The notes below the pieces were generated by a model that saw only the letters and a list, made by a program, of their open reading frames with translations, was not told where the DNA came from and did no database searches. This document shows, piece after piece, positions 56,501 through 64,000 of a stretch of DNA of 64,000 nt. Position numbers and translations under genes: made by a program. Each line of letters opens with the position of its first letter. Within the stretch, counting starts at the first letter, position 1. Location of the stretch: NCBI GenBank assembly GCA_024195265.1, contig JAJLRJ010000011.1, positions 5,060,861-5,124,860 of the forward strand, written 5' to 3'. The DNA comes from Dendrophyllia cribrosa (lineage: Eukaryota > Cnidaria > Anthozoa > Scleractinia > Dendrophylliidae).

Positions 56501-59500
56501 AAGCATGGATCCAGACTGGCTTCCACAGTTCAGAGTTTTTTTTTACATGTAATCAATAAATAAACATGTATATAATTTTATAATATTGCAGTCAGTGCTC
56601 TCTGAGCGGACACGCTCGTAAGCAGATAACTCTACACATACAAAACCCTGTTTGATTTCACCTCATGCAAGTGTCATTCCTGTAAGCGACCAGCCCCACC
56701 CTCAGTGGCTCTATTTCCCCAAACCCCTCCCTCCCTGCCCTACTCCTTCAGATCTCTGTTTGCATTAACCCTTGCTGTAACTTCCAGGAGTGCCAAATAT
56801 CAAAATTTAAGTAAAATCCCAAATTTCATTTTGTGAAATAATGAAGAAAAAAATAGTGCCATGCGAAAGTACTGCCTAAGGGGTTTCATTTGAATGGTCA
56901 CACCATAGGATTTCGTCAACAGACTCAAAGTTAGAAAAAAATGGTACCATGCAAAAGTACTGCTGAAGAGGTTTCATTTGAATGGTCACACCATAAGATT
57001 TTGTCCACAGACTCAAAAGTTAGAACAAATTAATGGTACCATGCAAAAGTACTGCTGACGAGGTTTCATTTGAATGGTCACACCATAGGATTTCATCAAT
57101 AGACTCAAAAGTTAGAACAAATGGTACCATGCAAAAGTGCTGCTGAAGAGGTTTCATTTGAATGGTCACACCATAGGATTTCGTCAACAGACTCAAAAGT
57201 TAGAACTACACTCTATAGCTGTATCTCTCCATAACTGACTATGGAAAAAAGTGTTATTAACACCACTTATTATTTGACTGTGACGTCATTTTATCAAATA
57301 AGGAAAAGAGAACACGCAAAATATCTGAGCGTATTGCACAGTAGATTGCCGTATTACACCTGTGCGTCTTGGCTTAAAGGCACAAGCTATTTATAAAATA
57401 ATAATTATTTTAAAAAGAATTTTAGTCGAATAATAAATCCTTCATCCAATGGTTTAACAGGTAATACTTGCAGATATTTTACTCATTGCTCAAAATACTA
57501 AGCAACTTGTAAAAATATATCTGCACGTTTATCTGTTAACCCTTTAAGCCCTAAGAGTGATCAGCATCAAATTTCTCCTTGTAATATCAATGCCTTATCA
57601 ATCAAAAAGGTCATGAGAATTAAGGACATGATCACACAAGATGAATTCTCTTGATATCTAAACAATTTTTCCCCAATACTTCTATAGGAAATGTATAGGG
57701 ACAAGAAAGGAGAATTTAAATTCTGATGTTAGGGCTGAAAGGGTTAAACCATCAAATAAGATGCATGTGTATCCTAGAAACAGGATCATCAGCGTGGAAT
57801 TTACTTTTTATTTCTCAGACACTGTCTGCTCTTAATTACTATTTGATAGTTTTCAGTACCCTTGTAGACTCTGTATCCATTGTGTTCTGACTTATATTAT
57901 AATTGAAGTTTTCTTTTCAACTTTTAATTTTCAGCCACATTTTTAAAGAAACGGGGGCGTGAAAGGTTTGTAAAAATTATTCAGTAAGGCTGGCTCATAT
58001 CAAATTGTTTATTGTTTTCTGTTCTGGAATTGCCCAAACTGAGTAAAAAATCCAGGGAAATGTTTTGCAAATAAATTGGAGGCTAATTATGCAAAAAATA
58101 TGTAAATTAAAGGCAAATCCAAAATGCAAACAAAACCAGAAAACAACCCAAAACTTAATGCAACCCCTTTTTTTGGACTACATATTATTAATTTTAATGA
58201 TTTTTCAGATTCTGTTCTATTTTGAAATTATTCTTAATAGTGCATGAGGCACATTTGTAGGCATATGAAAGTACATTTTACCCATTTGCACTTTGCATTT
58301 ATCCATTCCCGATATATTTGACCGTCTCTCATAAGCAGCCACTTTTCCAAAATACTAACATTTTCCCAGTCAAATCATTACAATTGAATCCTTGTAAGCG
58401 ACCACTTTTAAAACTACATGTACATTTTTGTAATTTTATCGCTGGGGATTTGAATTTTTCTATTGATTTTAACTTCTAGTATTAGCAACCACTCACTCAT
58501 ATTTCGATCTCACTGCATACACAAATTTAATAATGTGTTACAGTACATGTGTACAACTCCAATAACTCTAAATTCAATTATCAATCAATTATTGGCTGAT
58601 TATTTCAATTATTTTGCTTGTTGTTGGAGTTACTGTACATGTACATTGTAAATTAATAAAGTTGGAATGTGTTTTTCTTGATACACGTGTAGTAGAATTG
58701 CATTGGATTATGATGCAGACAAGACACTTATAAGAGAGAAAAGGTAATTTTAATTAGTATTTAAAACTCCAATATTTACAATGAGTGTGGTAATCATTGT
58801 GAGAGAAAGCGTGAGATACATCTACAGATGTACTCTGACTAGCTAACTTATGTTTAATTAAGTTTTAATCAAGTGTATCAAAGCAAGAATAGTGTTACTC
58901 TTTTGTACTGGTAACAGTTTTTTTCAAGCATTTTAAATATTATTATGCGACAAAATTGTGTGATGTGTTATATTTTTATTTCCTAGACAAGCCAGCTGCC
59001 ATCACTACCATGGTCACGTCTGCAATGATTACTTAGATAAAAACAAACTTCTGTACATCAACAAGAATCCTAAAATACTAGAGGAGAGTCTAAGAAGCCC
59101 CTTCAACCTGCTTAAGCCGCGACTGCTGGAGCAGTGTGTAAAATATGCACTAAAAGCTATATGTCTTACCACATATCCTTACTGTTCAAGCGCAAGCAAA
59201 CCAACACCAGTTAGACTCTGTAAAGAGGACTGCGAAGAGTTAGAAAGTAGTGTCTGTGCGTCAGATTTTAAAGTTGCAAGACAGTTCGATTACTTGGCTG
59301 TGATTTTACCAAACTGCACTGCGTTGCCACACAAGGGCTCCACAGAGGCTGAAGGGTGCACAAAACTGGGTTTTTCAGGTACGGTGTGCATGTACAATCA
59401 TGTAAATTGTTGTTTAGTGTATTAACTCATTCACTGCCAAGAGTGACCAATGTCAAAATTCCAGAAAATACATGTAATATGAAATTTCATTTTGTAAACT

Positions 59501-62500
59501 ACCGCAAGGGGATACCGCTGAAGGGATTTATTTGAATGATCACATTTACAGATGCAAAGTACCACAACAATCACAATTAAACATTTTGTATAGGAAGAAA
59601 TTACATCACTACGATATACAGCTTATCGCATCTGAATGTACGGTACCTATCTGGGCCACTAAAATGAAGACGATGAGTCTGTAATTGGTATTAAACCAGG
59701 GCACGGAAGGAGCATGGCTGTTCAATGGCTGTTGAAAATTATGGTGATTTTGAGTGCAAAAAAGCTTGCTTTGGGTAACTTTTTAATTTTTAAAACTGTA
59801 AATAGCATAATACTCTTTAAAGTGCACGTTTGGGTGGTGCTTGATGTAAACCTGATTTTTCCAATTTCTTTTGTTTTCAGCACGAACTGCATGTGCAATG
59901 CTTCAACTTCTTGGCAATTTGCCATTTGTATACGAACACACAATACTATGTCCTAGCGTTCCTACATGTACATGTACTCTGAATTCCATTGTGCCATTCT
60001 AACAAAGGAGATATGAATACTTACACCCCGGTGAGGCTGAGCCTGCACATAAAAGATTATTATGGTATTTTTCAAAGTGGCCTATTACATGTACATGTAC
60101 ATGTGTGATATAATTATGTACAGTTACATTAATTTATGTACAATTTATTATACAAATGTGGTCAGTCATACACATTCATGTATGTACCTGTACAAAGTAA
60201 ATTTCCCCCTAATGAATACCACTTAATAAATAGTACATGTACATGTATGTGTACTGTATTGTACCTAAATATTGGCGTAACATTTAGTTTGTCATTTCTT
60301 CAGCATTCAAATCAGCACCTGAAGCAACTGCAGAATTAAAAGAGAATGATGAAGCAGAAAAAGCTAAAGCACTAGATGTGAACAGTTCCAAGGATCTTAG
60401 AGCTTTGTTTATGCACCGCAGCAACAATGAATCTAATACAACCACAACTATACCTTTGCCAACCAAGCATCATTCTACACACAAGACATCTTCTTCTAAA
60501 AGGAGCTCAAAAGGCCACTCAGTAGTGACAAGGCCACTAACCGCAACAATGAAGCCGTCTGAAGAATCAGTTATTCCAGATGTCAAAACTCCAAACAATG
60601 GAAGTTTTCTGGAAGCATCTTTAGATGATATAAACCCGAGTGTCCCTGCACAAAGTCCTGTTGGCAATGTTCAACCAGGCAAGACAACTTTAATACCTAG
60701 CATTCAGTATGATGAGAATGTTTCTGATAAGGTGAGACAGAATGCGAAATTACCTTTTTAGACGTTATAGCACTGTTTTATTTTTTATTTTGTTGAATTA
60801 AATGTTTAAGATAATTTTGATTCAGAGTTCTGCATGCTCTGAAGAATTCTTGAGGAGTAAAGTGGTTAAATGGTTATTTAATACCATAACATTTTAATTT
60901 GTAAATACCTACATGTACTTGTAGCAGTCTGCTACATGTATTCAGGGTTAGAAACTTAATTTTGACAGCACTCGTACAATTTGTAATGTAATTTCCATCC
61001 CTTGTTATTGACCCTGCATAATTACTTTAATGATGAAGATCTGTTTGTAGCATTAATTAGCAATCTGTTGTTTGCTCAAAGGATATCCCGCTGCCGTCAC
61101 CAGCCAGTTCAGTATCAACTGTGTCTTCCATACTTGGAGCTCCAACAAATCCCACAAATTTGCCGACAATTGTAAACGTCACAAATGAAACAGAAATAAA
61201 CTTGGCTCAGAGTAGTAACAATGTAACTTCAATGATTCCACCTACTACTACACTGAGTAAGTGTAGAATTTAATGTCTTGCCAGTTCATGTAGTTGCAAG
61301 AGAAGTATATAAAAATGATTATAGGAAGTACAATGTAAGGGGTACATGTACATGCAGAGCTTGAAAAAATCTTGAATTCCAGCTTGCCCTTTGAACAAGC
61401 AACTCTCAATTTTGCTTGCCACAGGCTGTGCATGTACAGGTATGTGCTTGCCTCAGTTTACTTTTTGTTTTTAATTTAGTCAGCGGACAGCTTGTCTGGG
61501 CCTTGCCCATTGGGCAGGTAAGCAGAAAAAGTTACGTGCCCTGGCACAGGAAAATCTACTTGTCCCGGTCAATTTGGCAAGACTTTTTATAACCCTGTAC
61601 ATGTACAGTTAACATTACTTAAGCTGCAAAGGACAAGTTGGAAAAAGATGATTAACAGATGGGCTAAACTCTGCCTTGCCCAGGACAAGTTGTATAGTTA
61701 ACTGTCTTTATGCTTGACATGCATGACTACGGTGGCCCACAAAGTTCTGTCACAGCAAAACAAAAAGTCACGGCAAAATGAAATTACCAAAACATCGGCA
61801 GATAAGCCACACCCCAAGTTTTGAAGTTCAAATTAGGAGAAAAAAGTTTGACATTTTAACAATTTTTTTTCATTTTGCCATGAGTAAATTTTGTTTTGCG
61901 GTGAATTAATTTTGTTTTGCTATGCATGAGTAAATTTCGTTTTTTCCGTTATGTTTTCTTTATTGCTGTGACAGTTGTAGGCCACCGTACGCATGTAACT
62001 GCTAATCCAGTCAGACAAACATGATAAAATTACAGCTGATTTCACTGCATTGTGTAGACCCGAGTTTTTAGACAGTCATGATTCGCCACCCTTCATGGTC
62101 TTCCCATGATCAGACAATAATATTGTGAAGCAAATTCACACATAAACTGAGTTCACAGAGTAAATACTGACTTCCTGAAATGGAAAAAAAATCCATTAGG
62201 ATCTCAGTGCTGTGTGCAGAACTGATTTTATAAACATTATTCGCCAGTTATGATTCGCATGTCACAATTCAACAGTTGTGATTCACCCGTCATGGTGTGC
62301 CCATTGCCAGAACAAAAAATTAATGGTGAAGGCTATTCAGAGATCTTGTTCCTTGTTTTAATGTTAGAGACATTAATATCATCTGAGATGTTTAAGTTGT
62401 CTCAAGACAACTTTAACTTCTAGTATAAAAATGGAAAATAAGCCAGAGGGATTTAACTTCTGACAACTTTAACGTCTTCTGTTAAGTGGTTTTTCATACA

Positions 62501-63010
62501 TACTTAACAGACGACTTTAATGTCTCAGACATTAAATACGTCGAGTATAAAATGGAACTTGCACTCTTTAAATTTATTTGGTGACGAGTTCAGTCGTGTC
62601 CAGTCACTTCCAAGAAATTATATCTTTTTTTTAGAAAATCCAGTTTTTTTTTTCTATTTGGCTGTCTACTTTAATGCTTCCTGTTTTTATACGTGCAGAT
62701 GCATTTAATGTCTCACATTAACGTCTCTATCGTAAAAACAGCCATTGTCAGGCAAATCATAGCTGGCAAATCATGTTGGAACAAACCTGGGTCTGCACAC
62801 AGCAGTGATCAGTTAGCAGTTTCACACACTGACATTAAGTTTTATGCACCCTGCCGAGGTTGTAGGTTTTTTTTTACATGACTTGTAACTTGTGGCCATT
62901 ACATTATAACTTTAATTTCTTTTCACTGTATATTTTAAATTCTTACTATCATAAAATGCGATTTTAAAATTCAGGGCCTGTTACCAATCAAACTGAGGCT
63001 GTTGCTAAAG
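53244..63010 (+). CDS. Tandem gene 5 (partial): MANEC plus Frizzled-type CRD protein with Ser/Thr-rich stalk
   Basis: Seven exons are joined by compatible phases (1/1, 1/2, 2/2, 2/1, 1/0, 0/1, 1/1). The order is one MANEC module, a short basic linker (TFLKKRGRER and on), a complete ten-cysteine Frizzled CRD, then more than 210 residues rich in Ser, Thr, Pro and Asn with several N-x-S/T sequons. The CRD is closest by eye to those of ROR and MuSK receptor tyrosine kinases (LPNC..LP, LC..DCE.LE..VC). The last visible exon ends in phase 1, so the gene runs off the window; a membrane span, perhaps with a kinase, may follow. No signal peptide exon was found. It might bind Wnt through the CRD, which is family knowledge and not shown here. 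Confidence 0.75.
54490..54965 (+). mobile_element. tRNA-derived SINE interrupted by a MITE
   Basis: TATAGCTCAGTGGTTAGAGC (A box) at 54494 and GGTTCGATTCC (B box) at about 54926 are 380 bp too far apart because of the insertion at 54524-54912. Closing the gap restores normal A/B spacing and one TTAA. Confidence 0.65.
54524..54912. mobile_element. TTAA-flanked MITE with ACACGGACCCGC ends
   Basis: AACACGGACCCGCACTATAA and, in reverse, AACACGGACCCGCGCTATAA are near-identical inverted ends, bracketed by TTAA at 54524-54527 and 54909-54912. Confidence 0.8.
55462..56470. mobile_element. 1-kb TTAA-flanked non-autonomous element
   Basis: TTAACCCATTGACACCTGA and, in reverse, TTAACCCATTCACACCTGA mark the two ends. 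The overlapping ORFs at 55833-56202 on both strands lie inside it and lack domains. Confidence 0.7.
56855..57205. repeat. Dispersed 88-bp satellite, four tandem units
   Basis: GCCATGCGAAAGTACTG and three later ATGGTACCATGCAAAAGT starts; each unit carries TTTCATTTGAATGGTCACAC and ends CTCAAAAGTTAGAAC. Confidence 0.85.
57536..57747. mobile_element. TTAA-flanked MITE, TTAACCCTTT ends
   Basis: TTAACCCTTTAAGCCCTAA at the left; GGGCTGAAAGGGTTAA at the right. No ORF. Confidence 0.65.
57935..57965 (+). CDS. Gene 5 mini-exon, basic linker
   Basis: 31 nt; acceptor TAATTTTCAG (phase 1), donor GTTTGT (phase 2). Encodes TFLKKRGRE. Accepted because it bridges the phase change to the following exons. Confidence 0.55.
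57966..58692. other. Gene 5 intron
   Basis: Nothing recognised; AT-rich. Confidence 0.5.
58693..58743 (+). CDS. Gene 5 small linker exon
   Basis: 51 nt; acceptor ACGTGTAG, donor GTAATT, phase 2/2. Encodes RIALDYDADKTLIREK. It could be skipped without a frameshift. Confidence 0.55.
58987..59378 (+). CDS. Gene 5 exon: Frizzled-type cysteine-rich domain (ROR/MuSK-like)
   Basis: Acceptor ATTTCCTAG (phase 2), donor GTACGG at 59379 (phase 1). About 130 residues hold ten cysteines in CRD order: SCHHYHGHVC, LEQC, KAIC, YPYC, LCKEDCEELESSVC, LPNC, GC. The spacing and the C..EC-type motif fit ROR/MuSK CRDs better than Frizzled or SFRP. The single-exon CRD has no ATG, so start-based ORF finders miss it. 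Confidence 0.85.
59379..60303. other. Gene 5 intron
   Basis: A partial dispersed repeat (TCACTGCCAAGAGTGACC, about 59427-59580) and ACATGTACATGTAC-rich stretches near 60090 and 60235. No exon. Confidence 0.5.
60304..60731 (+). CDS. Gene 5 exon: Ser/Thr-rich stalk part 1
   Basis: Acceptor ATTTCTTCAG (phase 1), donor GTGAGA (phase 0). About 142 residues, no cysteine, first acidic (ELKENDEAEKAK), then rich in Ser, Thr, Lys and Pro (KTSSSKRSSKG). Likely a glycosylated stem. Confidence 0.75.
61082..61256 (+). CDS. Gene 5 exon: Ser/Thr-rich stalk part 2
   Basis: Acceptor TGCTCAAAG (phase 0), donor GTAAGT at 61257 (phase 1). About 58 residues with NVT and NET sequons and IPPTTTL. Confidence 0.7.
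61257..62974. other. Gene 5 intron
   Basis: Holds a MITE at 61728-61989 and a complex repeat with ACATTAA/TGTCTCA motifs at about 62365-62740. No exon seen. Confidence 0.45.
61728..61989. mobile_element. MITE with TACGGTGGCC ends
   Basis: TACGGTGGCCCACAA and, in reverse from the right end, TACGGTGGCCTACAA are inverted ends, with CTGTCACAGC inside both. Confidence 0.65.
62975..63010 (+). CDS. Gene 5 small stalk exon
   Basis: 36 nt; acceptor AAAATTCAG, donor GTAAGA, phase 1/1. Encodes PVTNQTEAVAK with one NQT sequon. Symmetric, so skippable. Confidence 0.55.
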
Positions 63011-64000
63011 GTAAGATGAGCTGGCTCATTACTCAAAACGATGTTTAAAATTACTGTAAACACCGGCGTATAAGCCGCACTTGCAGATAAGCTGCACCCC
63101 GAGTTTTTTTTTCAAAATATAAGTCAGAGAATTGGCTCTACAAAACGTGAGCTAGACTTTGCTTCTATCCATCGAATCATCCGGCCAATAATCCTGTATC
63201 AAAAGAAACCCCATACTATCGATCACAGCGTTTGCCCGCTGTTCGTTCAGGGCACAGCAAGCTTGGTAACCGTGCAAATTTCTTGAGCACATGTTTTTAT
63301 TAAGCCTGGTTACTAAGCTTAACCAAGATGGCAGCTTGTTTACAGACTCTTTTCTTTGTGTATTTGTGTCGCAGTATAATAGCATAAATATTTTACTTGA
63401 CATAGAAAAGAGTGATCTGATTAGCAAATCACAAGGTATGGCGGCTACTGTTCCGCTTCACTGATTTCATTGTCAGAGAAACGATAGGTTTCTTTTGTAA
63501 AGATGCCGACAACAAAAATGGAGGTTTTTTGCATGTTTTTTTTCCTTCTCAAAAACGAAGCATGAACCATTAAAAAAATACAAATCAATGTTTTTGCGTC
63601 GACGAAGGAGAAGCTTCCTAATCTTCTCGGCTAGGCGGAACGAATCAAGAAAAGTGTCGGTACCAAATCTGCGCCATCTTGAAACGTCACAATAGTATCC
63701 AGCATGCTTAGCGCGTTGAAAAACGTCACAATAGTATCCCGCATGCTTGAACCAGAAACATGCCTGAAACGCGAATGCCATGTCACAACGAGGTACCAGT
63801 GTAAGGAGACGCACTTTAATCTGTGATTACTTCTAGTTCTATTAATTAAATTAACGTCTATCTGAAAAAAAAAAACTGATTCTGAGCAGACCATTAATCA
63901 TTGCATACAACAGTTTTGCTTCAACCCTTCAGTTGAAAGCCTTTTCAAGACCCATTGTTCTTTTTGAAATTGTGAAAATAACCCCAAGGTTGTGAGACAA
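63011..64000. other. Gene 5 intron running off the window
   Basis: A dispersed TATAAGCCGCACTTGCAGAT repeat near 63070 and a 39-bp direct repeat near 63682-63750 (GTCACAATAGTATCC..GCATGCTT twice). No exon recognised. Confidence 0.45.

Larger units (their letters stand above)
53541..57934. other. Gene 5 intron
   Basis: No supported exon. It holds a SINE split by a MITE (54490-54965), a 1-kb TTAA element (55462-56470), 88-bp satellites (about 56855-57205) and another TTAA element (57536-57747). Confidence 0.5.

Overview
The window looks like nuclear DNA of an animal, most likely an anthozoan cnidarian such as a stony coral. It is AT-rich and full of introns. It carries dense short inverted-repeat transposons (MITEs), tRNA-derived SINE pieces, non-LTR retrotransposon tails and TTAGGG-type internal telomere-like tracts. 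The genes are metazoan extracellular-domain genes plus the meiotic gene REC114. Animal origin is secure; the cnidarian placement is inference from gene and repeat style.

The plus strand holds a tandem cluster of at least five related genes. Their ectodomains are built from one repeated module of about 90 residues with eight cysteines. I identify it as a MANEC/MANSC-type domain, the N-terminal module of KIAA0319/AAVR, LRP11 and HAI-1, by its CC...CD(L/V)A(F/L)M...CY.V.C core. Seventeen copies are visible, each on one exon flanked by phase-1 introns. Gene 1 (1-2717, 5' end missing) ends in an acidic Ser-Gly-Glu tail resembling a glycosaminoglycan attachment region. Gene 2 (5367-17447, 1082 aa) has a signal peptide, seven MANEC modules, Pro/Gln- and Ser-rich linkers, one membrane span and a short tail. 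Gene 3 (23983-32772, 615 aa) has a signal peptide, five MANEC modules and a very basic tail with no membrane span. Gene 4 (36147-45134, 630 aa) has a signal peptide, four MANEC modules, a membrane span paralogous to that of gene 2, and an acidic tail with a PPPY motif. Gene 5 (53244 to beyond 63010, incomplete at both ends) joins one MANEC module to a ten-cysteine Frizzled-type CRD of the ROR/MuSK kind, then a Ser/Thr/Pro-rich stalk. In genes 2, 3 and 4 the summed exon lengths are exact multiples of three from ATG to stop.

On the minus strand between genes 4 and 5 lies a complete five-exon REC114 gene (51562-46617, 249 aa), found by eye from small exons. It lies head-to-head with gene 5, with E2F-like motifs upstream of its ATG.

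The remaining sequence is introns and spacers filled with repeats: hairpin MITEs, TTAA-flanked elements, a three-copy CAGGGGCGTAGC family with 5-bp target duplications, nested insertions, and micro- and minisatellites. The MANEC genes probably make a family of secreted and membrane proteins that share one adhesive or ligand-binding module and differ in their C-terminal modules. Their ligands cannot be read from the sequence.
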